From assembly GCA_007922305.1 (NCBI GenBank), contig ML677335.1:20395933-20459932 (forward strand): a stretch of DNA of 64,000 nucleotides. Direction: 5' to 3'. Below, piece after piece: positions 1-11,649 of the stretch. The stretch's first letter is position 1, and each line of letters opens with the position of its first letter. Made by a program: the position numbers and the translations under genes. The notes under the pieces were generated by a model. The model worked only from the letters and a program-made list of their open reading frames with translations. It had not been told where the DNA came from and made no database searches. This DNA comes from Dermatemys mawii. Taxonomy: Eukaryota > Chordata > Testudines > Dermatemydidae.

Positions 1-3000
1 TGCCAGCAGAATTGCAGGTATTGTTATGCACTATGCTGTCATAGATACCCCTGCTAGGAGTGCAAATTCCTATCCCTTCTATGGGTATTTAAAACAGGAG
101 GAATAAAAATATCAGTACTCATATCTGTGGTGTTTTGCAAAAGACTTTATGTCCTGTTCCTAGAGGTATATTGTACAAAAGTCAGCTTCTCACAGAGGGT
201 TCCAAAAGCCCACTAAAGTCAATTGGAGTATTTATATCAACTGAAATGGGATGTGGATCACACCCACATTTTTTAGCCCCGTTGGCCAGTCAGACAAGCA
301 CCTGCTGATGTGGAGCCAGAAAGAAGGGAACAAGCAATATATCAGTTATGTTCTCTGCATGCCTCCACACCCATATTGTTTTGTCATGATTGTTCCACTC
401 TGCTTAGTAGATGAAATATCAGGTCCGGAATTATTTATAAAAATTTCTAATAAGCAGATTCCTTATACAAATTATCTTCCTTTTCTTTGTGCCCTCCTGC
501 ATAATAGTCAGCCCTCTAATTAAAAACTTGTATCTATCAAACATAGCTGATCATTCACACGCATGCTGGAATTCAGCCAGCAGGAAAGTGGATAATTTGC
601 TATACCTTTCCTAACATGGAGAATATAAATGTTCTATCTTATTATATTTGATGACAACAAAGCCCAGCTCTAAGAGTGGGTTCTCATACAGCCCACCTGG
701 ATCTAGCTAGGCTGCAAATAAAGCTGACATTAAATTGCATAAGAGGCATCAATTTAAGATGAAAGCTACTTCACAGAGGAACTGTCAGTAATATCATTCT
801 GGGGCAATTAATCCTTTTATATCATTTTTTGCTGGAGTGGGATCCCCACCCCATTTTTAGTTGTAATGGGACCCCCCCACTCTACTCTAAATTGCTACGG
901 ATGTGTGCAGGGCTTATATGCAACCAGAGTAGCTGGAGTAGAGCTACAGTAAATATTTTCAACCCCCTGGAGTTTTTATAGAATGTTGAGGAGGGAGGGC
1001 ATGGAGGGCTCTGAGAAATACTCTAAGAATTTAAACCCTGGATGTATGCATGTGTAAGTTCACATTATGAGCATTTCACACAGACTTGGGATGTGACTTT
1101 TTACTCTGTCTAGCTCTGCAACCAGCAGCATTGGCTGGGGAAGGAAGGAAGGCAGAGAATGGGGCCTTTTGGGATTCATCCCTGCAGGGACCAAAAAGAT
1201 GAGAGTCTAACCCCTTTAAATTCAGGGGAGTTTGGAAGGGGGATGAAAGAATCACCCACCTACCTCCATACAGTTGGTTGGAGATGGAACTTAAATCACC
1301 TATTCAGAACTTTACGCTTTTTCCAACTTCCTTCCCGTATATAGAGGTCTACTTAGTATTAATGTCTAGGCAAGATACAGGGGTTAGAGGGCATCAAGCT
1401 ACTTTGCATCCAGAGATCTCCAAAAACAGACTGGGGAAAATGCTGAAGGAGTCATGAATGAATAGGTCCCCAGCTCACCACACACTTAGCCTTCTGTGCA
1501 GAGAGATCCTCCCATTTGGGGAGGATCAAATATGTGAGGGCAATTTTGAAAGTGTGTAATCGCTGTAACTACACACGGAATATAAAGCCAGATGTCTAAT
1601 CTTCTGCCCGCACTGTAACACACCTATATGTTAACAAACCACCCACATAACTCCTACATAGATCAGGCAGCCCTGGTTCTTCACTTCTGAAACACACACC
1701 TCTTCTTATGGAGCTATAAGGAGATTTCTGTTAGGTGGCAGAAGTAGTAGATCCCTAATGCTCTCTGTCAGCCAGCCACTAGAGGACAGGAGAGCACATA
1801 AAATTGTTAAATCATATCAAAATTCCATAAAACTACCGGCCTCAACTAACTTCAGAAACATGAATGCAGTTCCACAATCAGGGGTCTTACATGGTAGGAC
1901 AGAGTACCAAAAATACCAAGTTTATGGAAGGTGTTATAGCCAGCACTGATTATTTTGCACCAAATATTGTAGTCTCACTTTAACTACGTCATAATATTTT
2001 TCTAAGAAACTAAATGAATTGGCATAGTTTCATTAAATCTCAGATATTCCTAGTCATTCTAAAGATCTTCAGTAGTATATGTATTCAGCTTGAATTGAAA
2101 AGTCCCCAAAGTTTCTTTTTTTGCAATACTTCATAAGGTGGTAGACTTCAACACTTTAGACCTTATTGCTTTTAAAGCACTGAAGCTTTCTGCACTGTAA
2201 TTGAGTTTCATTGGTAGTGGAAAGACACTGAAATTCCAGTTCTATTTTATTCAATAATGTCAAGATCAACCACTGCATTTTTTTCTGCCACGTATGGATT
2301 CTAAATCTCAAGTTTGAGCATGTTGCTATTCGGAATTTGAACAGCAAACTCTCCACATAAGTCTCCCCCCCACCCCCGCACTATAGAAATACAGTATATC
2401 CCTTACTTTTATTCCATATCAAACTGTATTATCAAATGTAGTGTGGTTTCAGAGAGAATATCCCTGTCTGTCTTTTTTACATTGTTGATACTTACATACT
2501 ATCCATTGAGGCTCCAATTCAGAAAAGCCCTTAAAATAAGCTTAAATTCCTCTAAGAAATGGAACCTATGCACATGTTGGTCTTTTGCTGAGTAGAGGTC
2601 AAAAAATAGGAAAAAATACAAAACAATTAACTTTAATCAAAAAGAAGAAAATATCCAGTTTCCCCAGAATGTTAAACATACAAGAAATAAAGCTAAATGG
2701 TTATTACCCAAAAACCCTTTGGGAGCACACCCAAAACACTCTCATAAACAGAGTTTGCAATCCACTATAATAGTTTCATTTTGATTTTTTTTTAAACTCA
2801 GGGGAGGGAAAAATATACCCATATTGTATCTAGCTTGAATTTTGAACAATCAGGATTTATGTTTCCAGTGATTTTAGTTGCTGTTGAACTACATAAAACA
2901 AGATCAACAGTTTTGGGTGCATAGAGTCTCTTTTTCAAAGTACATAAAGGGGAAAGAGAAAAGGCTTTGATTAAAGAGAAATAGAAAAAATTCTGTAAGA

Positions 3001-3261
3001 ATGAGTGGAGCTAGCTTGTAAAGGATTCCAGGTCAAATTAAATGACATAGTAAAGCAGTACATGCATCTATATTCTATCCATACAATAGAAGTAGAGACA
3101 GGATTTTTCCAGCGGTGAATGAGACTTTTTAGCTAGTTATAAGTGTTAGTGCTGGCTTTCTAATTAGTTAGAAATAAGTCAGTCCATAGCCCAGCCAATG
3201 GGCATAACTTAAGCAAGTATGAGATGGGAAAATATAAGGCAAGGAGAAAGGCACTTTCCAG
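1..3261. other. No recognisable gene; unassigned non-coding DNA
   Basis: AT-rich sequence with only short open frames, none resembling a protein I know. One 23-base segment, 291-313, recurs exactly at 4519-4541 inside another repeat, so part of this stretch is probably degraded repeat. I see no tRNA, splice-flanked exon or intact transposon. Confidence 0.6.
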
Positions 3262-3380
3262 GGTCCCAGTACTCAGGCTCCAGCCTGAGCCTGTAAGGCT
3301 ACATAGTAATCAAAGAGCCCTGCAGTCCAAGCTGGCTGTCACGGGCCTGCTGTGAGTGTCTAATTGCTGTGTAGACGTAC
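3262..3380. mobile_element. Half of a Harbinger-type miniature transposon (MITE)
   Basis: The segment ends in GTGTAGACGTAC followed by TTA, the mirror of the GTCTACAC-type terminus of the MITE at 47265-47535 and of the autonomous Harbinger element at 37931. It contains the short dyad GGCTCCAGCCTGAGCC. The left terminus is missing or too degraded to place, so the left coordinate is approximate. Non-coding; mobilised in trans if ever active. The assignment rests on the terminus and on recollection of related sauropsid elements. Confidence 0.5.
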
Positions 3381-3779
3381 TTAGATGCTAAGAAGCTCAT
3401 TAGGAAGAAGATACAAAAGGCACAGAAAGGAAATGGAAAAAGGAGGAAGTAGAAAGTGAGATTGCTTTTCCCTTTTTGCCTCAGAAGCTGCAGGTGTAAG
3501 ACTATATAGCGTATAGGGTGGTGGAAACTAAAATTGTAAACCGGGGAGCCATTTAGGTAGGGCAGATAGCACCTGCCCTCTCCCTAAGTTTTGTACTGGA
3601 GGTCTGCTTGATAAGAAAGGAGCGATAATTACATTAAATTAAGGATCTGGAAATCTTTAGATGAGCTGCTTAGGGGTGTTGAAAAGCAACCTCAGATGAG
3701 CAGTGCTGTCAGCATAGAAGAAATACAGGCAATGTTACATTCAGAAAATAGGGAGATGTGAGGGGGGTAGGTGAAAAGA

Positions 3780-4190
3780 AGTTCCCACTCTACCTGTAGT
3801 ACTATGTGACCCAATCACCACTGTACCTGAGTGTCTCACAATGTCTAACTTACTTCTCACAGCCCCTCTGTGAGGTAGAGCATTCCTGCTATCCTCATTG
3901 TACAGATGGGGCACCGAGGCACAGAGAAACTAAGGGACAGATTGTTGAAAGGTATTTAAGCACCTAATGGGATTTTCAAAAGATTTTCTTAGAAGATTAG
4001 GTATTTTGTAAACCCCACTAAATGTCTAGTTGTATCTTTGGGTGCCTAAAAACCTTTGAAAATCTGTTCCTAAGACACTGGCTTGAGGTCATACAGGAAG
4101 TCCATGAGGGAAATAGGGAAAAGATTCCAGGTCTCTCAGGGATAGCTTCCTATCCACTGAACCAGCCTCTGTCTTTGCTGCATGTTAGAA
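3780..4190 (-). repeat. MIR-type SINE, interrupted
   Basis: Reading on the plus strand, the segment has the reverse-complement MIR core: a 'tacagatgggg' motif, then 'gaggcacagagaaactaag', and after an interruption a gapped continuation through the 'ggtcatacagg' and 'attccaggtctc' motifs. This is the usual layout of an antisense MIR, an ancient tRNA-derived, L2-mobilised SINE. The interruption at 3935-4070 is a separate foldback element flanked by TAAG on both sides, and removing it makes the two MIR halves contiguous. Confidence 0.65.
3935..4070. mobile_element. Foldback MITE nested in the MIR
   Basis: About 136 bp with imperfect terminal inverted repeats: the left begins GGGACAGATT and the right ends AATCTGTTCC, and the arms continue through TTGAAAGGTATTTAAGCACC on the left and a matching complement on the right. 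TAAG lies immediately outside each end (3931-3934 and 4071-4074), consistent with a short target duplication. Non-coding and near-palindromic, so the transcript or single strand would fold. The superfamily cannot be set from this copy. A smaller element with the same type of terminus is at 30369-30434. Confidence 0.65.
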
Positions 4191-4265
4191 AAAAAGAGGA
4201 CTCTGACAGATGAGGAGGAAAACCAAGAAGACCAGTTCTCAGATTCCAGTAAAAGACTCCAGGTA

Positions 4266-4722
4266 CAGTTCCCTCTAATTTTTAAAGTCCATGCGTGGAA
4301 TGAATTTTGTTATGTGCATCAATATAGAGGTGACAGATGACACACCACCTTCATGTTCATTTACATAACAAAATTCATGTGGTGGGGGTGAGGCTGAGAG
4401 GTTCAGAATGTTGGGAGGAAGCTCAGGGCTAATGCAGAGGGTTGCAGTGCAGGGGAGTTCCGGTTTGGGATGCGGCAAGAGATGAGGGTTTTGGGGTGCA
4501 CACTGCCCAAGGGCCAACCAGACAAGCACCTGCTGATGTGGTGGAAAGAGGACTTCCCCCAGATCTCTCTCACCGCAGCAGCTTAGGGCCAGGTGAGGGG
4601 CAGCTTCATCTTCCTGGCAGCTCCAGCAGGCCTAGGCTGGGCTGGAGAAGGGGCGTCTCTCCCCATCTGCCTACGCGGCCCTTGAGAGCCTGCTGCATGG
4701 CTGTGCAGCTAACAGGGAACGT
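4266..4722. mobile_element. Non-autonomous inverted-repeat DNA element (hAT-like?)
   Basis: The left end CAGTTCCCTCTAATTTTT is mirrored by AACAGGGAACGT at the right end. An internal partial dyad brings 'aatgaattttgttatgtgc' (about 4298-4316) close to its approximate complement at about 4363-4380. No coding capacity. CAG-type termini are usual in hAT elements, but a convincing 8-bp target duplication is not visible (partial match AGGTA/AGGTC), so the superfamily is tentative. Confidence 0.5.
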
Positions 4723-4740
4723 AGGTCCTAGTGATTGGTA

Positions 4741-7689
4741 AGGACATGACTGACAAAATGAAAAGCAGCACAGAGGTCAGGAAGGATGAAGAAAGTGAAA
4801 GAATGAGAGTCAAATGAGAGGTGGCAGGTTCTGCCCCATGCTGAGTTGTAGAGCAATGGCTGCTGTACAGTTTTACATTTTAACTGAAAACTATTTTGTC
4901 TTGTCATTTTTTGTTCTGAGTTTGAGAAAAGGAAAGAATGAGAATGTGTCATACAAGTATCAGATATGTATATGCCTCAGATTCTTAGTGTTTCAACTGC
5001 ATCCATGTCAATTCCAGAATAAAGAATATAAATTGCTTCCATAATTGTTGATGATTATGGTCATGATTTGTATTATTCATTGGGCGCTATCAGTGTTTAG
5101 CCATGGATAAGATGGCTTAGATATTTAAATAGGAAGTGTAGAGTTATTGAGCACATGTTAATATCTATGAGTGGAGACACTGATAGCAATAGAAGTTTTA
5201 CCTGACTAAGCACTGGAAGATTTGATGGTCCAACTCCCACCCCCAACCCCCAAGAGGAAGAGTTACCCAGAGCTCCTGTGCCTATTTATTTTACTTTCTT
5301 ATCTGCAATGGTCCTGATATCTCTCAGAAGTCTCAATTTTTTCCTCAACTTCAAAATGTTTAAATTTTCTTGGTATTTGGTTTTAAATTTTCTTCTGTGA
5401 GAACTGCCATTCAAGCACTGTCTTGCTCTGCTAATTAGCTTTCTGGAAATTAACTAGCCTTTAAAAAGAAGTGAAAAGTGACTTAAAAGTGTCAATTTCA
5501 CTCCTGTTTAAGATCCATTTCTATCTATTATTTGTAATAGGTTAACACCTCTAGAACTCCAAGCAGGTGCAGTATAAACTCATGGGGGTCTCTCTCTAGT
5601 AGGGTATTTCCAAAAGTTAAATAATCTATTCCAAGTTTCATGAACTGCAAAAAGTACATAGCCTAAATGACAGACAGTAATCTATATTTTTCTACAATTG
5701 TTTCAATTGTTGTATTAAAGAGTTAAAGTAAGAATATATATTAAATGTTTAAACCTAACCAGTATCCCTTAAGTGACTTGCCACAAGATATTAGAACAAG
5801 TAGTATTAGAGCTGAGTGGGTCTAATATTAAATTAGATGTATTTACTTACATAGGAATTAGATACTGTGCTCCTGTCAGCTAATTTCTAAGTTATTACAT
5901 GCAAAAAAACAAAACAAAAAAACCAAGACATCTGAAAACTCTAAGTGGCCCATGGAATCACCGTTAAAGGCGCACCTACACACAACCCAAAATGGCGCCC
6001 TTGATTATAAACCAACTGCACAGGTGTGCCAGGAAAAAGATCTCTAAGCTGTCTGTGAAGAGGCAGGAGCACGGTCTGGGTCTCTTTTGACTGATTTTTA
6101 CAATGATAAGTATCCAAGAACTTCTGTTACAGTCCTTTGTTTTCAACTCCAAGTTCTGTGGCATTTTCAATAGCAGGTCCTCAGCTCAGAGCTACACTTC
6201 CTTTGCTGGTCCATGGACAAATTTACTGACCTTCAGGGCACTGTGCAACTCTCATCCATTTCTCAATTTCTTATTCCTTGAAAAAAAATGTTTAAAAAGA
6301 GAAACTGCAACCTACTAAGAATGTTTAAGCTTTCACTGAACAGCTGATCCTATGATGAGCAGTGATCTGGACTGATATATGGAAGATATCCTTTGTCTTC
6401 AGTGAAAATGGATGCCATCACAGATATGATGATGCAGTACTGTCAAACACTGCTGTTGTTTCAGAACAATACAAATGACAAATTGGGCAGCATAGCAGAG
6501 TAGGAGGATTTTGCATAGAAAAACTAATTGTGGAGTGAAGGTGAACAAGAATAAAATATTCATGTAAGTACCTTGTTTTCAAAGATACTCTAAATATAGA
6601 ACATAATTTACACTAATAAAATTTTAAAACATTCCCCGTGTGATCCCCTGCTGTTCTAATCAAGAGACTCAGTTAAAAAAAAAATAAAAAAGGAATATTG
6701 TTACGATGGAGTTAACAGAGTCCCTGAAGGAGTACCCACTGTTAGTTAGTCTAATTAGTCAAGCTAATAATACTGTAAACATTTCAAGGCTTTTTAAGAT
6801 GAGAACTTGTAACTTCCTACCAGTTTGGGTTACTTTTCTTGTATTAGCAAAACTACATAAGCAATGGCCCCAAGTAATGCCACCCTCAGAGACCAGAAAG
6901 CTTTCCGGGGCGGGGGAAGGTGTGGAGGGGAAGTGTGTTCTGCCTAATGTAACAGTGCTAATTACAGAGTAATGAGTGCTGAGTGCTTTTCCTACATTAC
7001 ATTTTATAAAAAATGTTTACTGTGAAGCAAGCAACCAAGCAAAGCTCCTTGAATTAATAAAATATGCTATGTCCTTTTGGCACACAGATAAAGCCTGTTT
7101 TCGTTAGCAAAGCTAATAGCACTACAGCCCAATTCTTTAAAGTTGACAAGGAAAGAACAAAAATCATTTTCTTTTATAGAGGTATTAAGTGTTCATGAAA
7201 GTTTTTACAGTAGTAGTATTAGGGTTGTCAAGTCTGGTCTTCCCTATTTTACTAGGAGTTCTCTCTTGAAGGACGGAGAGATAACAACTGGGAATTCTCT
7301 CTGGCCTTAAAGATGATCAGCAAAAAAGATAAAAAAAATAAAACCAGAACAAAAACAAACAAACAATCTCCACAATATGCTTCTCAGGCTGTGGCAGCTA
7401 GTATGCCCTGATCAGCTGTTAAATTGCGATTGAGATACAAGTAGTGAGTCAGGAACAAGCCAGGTCAAAATGCCAAGAAGTCAGGGTCGGGCACTAAGTT
7501 GCAGGCTGATAGTAGGGTCAGAGTTGACTCAGGTCAAGATACCAGTGAGTTGGGATTGGGCGCTAGGTTATAGGCAGCAATCAAAGAGTGAAGTTCAGGA
7601 CAATCCAGGGTCAGAAACCAGGGTCTATTGCAAGCAAGATCTGGAGCAGAAGCAGGTAGGCAGTCTTTGTTGTAGCTCTGACAGCTCTC
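4741..7689. other. Unassigned non-coding DNA, possible conserved element
   Basis: No gene or recognisable transposon. The part from about 6640 to 7200 is compositionally complex, low in repeats and contains several TAATTA/CTAATTAG-type homeodomain core motifs, which is how deeply conserved regulatory elements often look. This is only suggestive without an alignment. Confidence 0.4.
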
Positions 7690-7790
7690 CATCATAGAAT
7701 CTGATGAAGTGGGCTATAGCCCACGAAAGCTTATGCTGAAATAAAATGGTTAGTCTCAAAGGTGCTACAAGTCTTCCTCATCTTATCATC
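7690..7790 (+). repeat. 3' tail of a retroelement (Penelope-like type)
   Basis: Contains the 'gatgaagtgggct' and 'cccacgaaagcttatgct' motifs followed by 'gttagtctcaaaggtgcta'. The same block, in reverse complement and more diverged, ends the Penelope-like fragment at 14717-15080. That repeated 3' signature identifies this as the tail of the same or a sister family, truncated at its 5' side. No coding sequence remains. Confidence 0.55.
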
Positions 7791-8287
7791 ATAGCTTCCT
7801 AATTTATATACTAGTATCGGCCCATCAGCGGCCTGTGAGAGACCACCACTCAGGCCCTGCAGGTCAGTGCTTCCTTCAGAGCCTAGCTTCCCAGTGTCCT
7901 CCTGTAGACACTCATCCCAAGACTGTAGCAGTGATGTAGAGGCATCGAGGACCAAGAACACCCACTATCCCAGGTTCTAACCCTGCACATTCTTAGAGGG
8001 CTCTTTTTACCTCAGATATTTGGAAGTACTCTTCCCTGGAAGATTCTAAAATAACTGGAGAATTATTGAATTGTTCTACACAAGAGATTGAAAGTTGAGC
8101 AACTGTGAGGGGCAGGAAGAGAAGGGGATTTTAGTCCAACATCCTTAGTGCGTGTAAGATCATATAATTATCAGTCCTTCAGGGGGAAAAAAACCAACAA
8201 CATAGGACAAAAAAAGCACATTAGACAAGGCCTGAATTTTTACTTAAAAATCAGTGCAAGCAGGAAAAAAATTCTTTCAAAAAAGAC

Positions 8288-8301
8288 TATCCTTGGGCGT
8301 C
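8288..8301. repeat. Target-site duplication, copy 1 (14 bp)
   Basis: TATCCTTGGGCGTC here is repeated exactly at 8801-8814. The two copies bracket the retroelement at 8302-8800. Confidence 0.85.
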
Positions 8302-8800
8302 ATTCATTCATTATGCCCTCCACCCCTCTCAGGGTATGGGCCGCCAACAATAGATTGCCAGAGGATTCTGTCCTGGGCCATTCTTTCAAGTTGACTCCAG
8401 TTGTATCCCATCTTCATGATGTCTGCCTCAAGGTCACGTTGCCAGGTGTTTCTTGGATGGCCTTTGTTCCTTTTGCCTTGGGGGTTCCACATCAGAGCCT
8501 GTCTGGTGATGTTAGTTGGTGATTTCCGCAGGGTATGTCCTATCCAGCTCCATCTTCTCTTCCGGATTTCCTCCTGGTTGAGAGAAGGGTAGTCGACCTA
8601 GTGGCTTCCTTGCGGCTTTCACCACCTAGTATCATGCGTCTTCGGGTAAACGAAGATCCTTCATTTTCCAGAAAGTTGGTCTCTGAATTATCTATTGCTT
8701 GCGTTTTGGTAGCGGGTAAATTTTTACGGGGTGGGGTTGCTAGCCCCACGCCCAACCTTCCTCCTTTTTCATCCGGGCTTGGGACCAGCATTGGCGGAGT
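8302..8800 (-). mobile_element. Short non-LTR retrotransposon derivative with intact TSDs
   Basis: A 499-bp insertion on the minus strand bounded by perfect 14-bp direct repeats. Its 3' end (8302-8315) is a short AATG tandem tail, as in non-LTR elements that end in simple repeats. The 3' half encodes the end of an ORF2-type protein. The 5' half carries a different open frame (minus, about 8791-8543) containing PDEKGGRLGVGLATPP, which I recall as leader-type sequence of the same LINE group. The endonuclease and reverse transcriptase that should lie between them are absent, so this looks like an internally deleted, SINE-like derivative moved in trans. The clade (RTE or another) is not settled. 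Clean TSDs imply a younger insertion than its CR1 neighbours. Confidence 0.75.
8304..8601 (-). pseudogene. LINE ORF2 C-terminal tail remnant
   Basis: An uninterrupted frame of about 98 codons ending in TGA at 8304. It contains WSWIGHTLRKSPTNITRQAL, then GKRNKGHPRNTWQRDLEAD and MGYNWSQLERMAQDR. That series (IGHTLRK, GKR..G.PRNTW.RDLE, W.QLER.AQDR..W) is the conserved tail downstream of the reverse transcriptase in a widespread group of LINEs. No polymerase or endonuclease motif is present and there is a stop just upstream (about 8613 on the minus strand), so no functional protein is made. The good state of the frame suggests recent insertion. Confidence 0.75.
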
Positions 8801-8814
8801 TATCCTTGGGCGTC
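8801..8814. repeat. Target-site duplication, copy 2 (14 bp)
   Basis: Exact repeat of 8288-8301. It lies at the 5' end of the minus-strand retroelement and places its boundary at 8800. Confidence 0.85.
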
Positions 8815-11640
8815 GTCTCTATATATTCTATAGCTTCTTTCCATCCTCCACAGTTTCCAAGGGATAGGAGGGATTGTGAGGGGAAAGGAGGAGCAGCCAG
8901 ATCCAGGCAGGAAGGAGGGCTCCAGGTGATTCGTATTTGCTTCCAGGCCTGTTCCAGCTGCTCTGGCTCCCACGCCCTGTTCCCCAAACCTATCCCAGGT
9001 CCCCAGCTGTCCCTTCAGGACCTCTGAGTCCCACTCTCACTTTCATGTTTCCTGAGTAGGTCTGAATTTATGCAGGAGTGATGTCCCCACACTAGTCACC
9101 CGTAGTTCCACCACCCCTGCTGTCATCTGTTCATTTCTTTGCTGTCCCATTGCTCAAACAAAAAAAACAAAAAAATCAGGTATTGCCAAACCTAATGCAA
9201 GTCAATACAAATAAGAAACCTAAATGTTCAAGTTTTTGTCCTGGAGAGGTGAATTAGTGAAGCATTATGATGCAACTACCATTTGCAAAGGATTGTTTAT
9301 TTTACTTTGTATAACTGAAAGATTCCAAAACAGTAGAGAGTACAGTGCTGGTGTCTTGCTCCTAGTGTCAGACATCATCTACAGGTTTGCTGTCCCCTGT
9401 CATGCATATAACTCTAAACATCTCAGGCAAAGAACAAGATGCCAGTCAACTTGCAAGAAGAGCAAGAAACTCATGAAACCTTTACTTCATCAGCTATTTC
9501 CTCTCGATATACAAGTACCCACTGCTCTCTATAGGAATTGTTATGAACAGTTTCATTCAGTTCAGAATGTCAGCAAATCAACTCACATATGAACTACACT
9601 AGAGGATAGTTAGTGAATCCACTATCTACAGATAAGAAAAAAAATGCCACAAAGTCTTTATCATTTAGGTCAGTGTTCCTCAGGGACAGAGGAAGGAGAA
9701 AAAGCCTAAATGGCATACAAATCTATGCACATGAACATGGTGTAAGCAGATCCAAAGGAAGCGTTGCCATGCATAATTTCCATTGTAATAACTCTAGAGA
9801 CAGAGAATCAGTATTTTTAACTCTAACTCACTTCTGTTGTATCTTTTAGTTTCTTGCTTAAATTTGTACGACAGATCTTCAGTGTATGACTACATTAATG
9901 CCCATGTTTATTTTATTAACTTTCATGGTTATATTACAATACTTTCCTTTCAGAGCTCACAAACTATTTCTTTGCTAAGGACTTTGAAAAAAAGCCATAG
10001 TGAAGTGTTTTGATAGATTCTTTTCAAAAGCAAAAAATGACTTAAATTGCCTTCAGTTAAGTGACTTTACTAGGTGTCAAATCTGAGTAAGAACTGCAGG
10101 ATTAGGCCCTTCTTTGCAGAGAGATAGTAGCCTATCTATAGTTTAAGCTGGGGCTTACTTTCTATTTAATCACTTCTCTCATTTCTAAACATGATGTGCC
10201 GGATCTGACCCGGAGCACAGATTGGCTATGACATGTGAAAGAAGCTTTAAAAGCTCGCCTTTGTAATCCTATATTCCTATTGCATGGTTTGCAGAGCTGG
10301 CCTCTCTGCACCACATTAGGCTGCTCTACTTTATGCCAACTCTTAACAGGTTCAAGGAGCCATAAAGGTGGCAAGGGATCAACATGACATAAGGACATCT
10401 TAATAACACCCTTTTTCCCTCTTGGCATGCTCCCTTTTGCAACCTACTTAGACTTATAATTTATCCACTGCTTCATCACCAGACAAAAAAAATCCTTCCC
10501 AAGAGGAAGCCCTGCATATAATAGAAAAGTGTGGCCATAATGAGAATGCTGAAACAACTATAATTCAGCATTGTTCTTTACATGACTAGAGATCACCCAC
10601 AGGTTTTGTTATTTGCTGATAAACCTATTTTAAAGCTTCTTGAATGTTACACTGAAGATTGCTTTTTGAAGTTTCAGATCAGGTAACTGCAAGCACTCAA
10701 ACTGCAGCGCAGCTACTATAATCTACACTATTCAACCACAGGAGCATTATGCATGTCTGCTATTCCCTGAAACAACAGTCTTTGGTGTTCACCATCTATT
10801 ACCAAAGCACACTACCACATAGACAGCATGCATCATACAAACCTAGAAATTTGATGAGCTAGGCAAATTTGACTACAATTGTCAACTTGAAATTCTACTG
10901 TGCATGTCCCTTGGACAATCACTCAAATTCATTTTCATGTCTACTAAACTAAAGTATTTTTTATTTTTTAAGATACAAAATTTCTTGAAACAGTACACTT
11001 CATAATACCATTCCTGAAAGTGGTCACTGATTTCTGGCCAGACACCAGATGTCTGACTTTGAGGCTGTACTTAATTTCTTTGTCACTATGCTGCCTCTCC
11101 CTGATCTGTACTCCTTAACATTTCCACTTTTAAAATGTCAATTTATTTTTATCTTAACCTTAAGGGAAGTTTAAAAAAAGTACTATATCTAATGATTACT
11201 TACTGTAGATGTCTGACTGCTTGCAATTTGATTTTAAAGGAAATCCCTGAAATGTGGAGGAAATTGACAATAGAGAGAAAAAGTGTGTGGAAAATATTCA
11301 CAAAAAATAAAATATTTTTAAAAAATATATTTTAAACAAACACTGAAGAAACCTAAGTTTAACCACCAGTAAAGCATTAATAATCATATTCCAAGATCTC
11401 ACTTTTAGCTTTATCCAATGCCCTCAACAGAAAAATCCTATGCATCCACATTCCATCATCAGGTAGTCCCATTATCTATACCCCAGCTGCCCATATCTGT
11501 AGCAAACCACTCCTCAGTTCACCAGAAGAATTCCCCTGCTCTTCTACTTTTGCTTTTTGATCATCCTGTGTGTGGCCAAATTTCCCCCCTTTCTTCTCAA
11601 ATCCAGTCCCTGGAGTGTCTGGAATTCTTTCCTGGTAAAA
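8815..11640. other. Unassigned non-coding DNA
   Basis: No protein-like frame, RNA gene or bounded transposon recognised. 10162-10428 (minus) has an open frame but low-complexity, unrelated content, and may lie in an old unnamed repeat. Confidence 0.5.
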
Positions 11641-11649
11641 ATCTGCATC

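Noticed and set aside
9224..9592. 122-codon plus-strand open frame
   Set aside because: No family resemblance and no supporting signals; consistent with chance in non-coding DNA.
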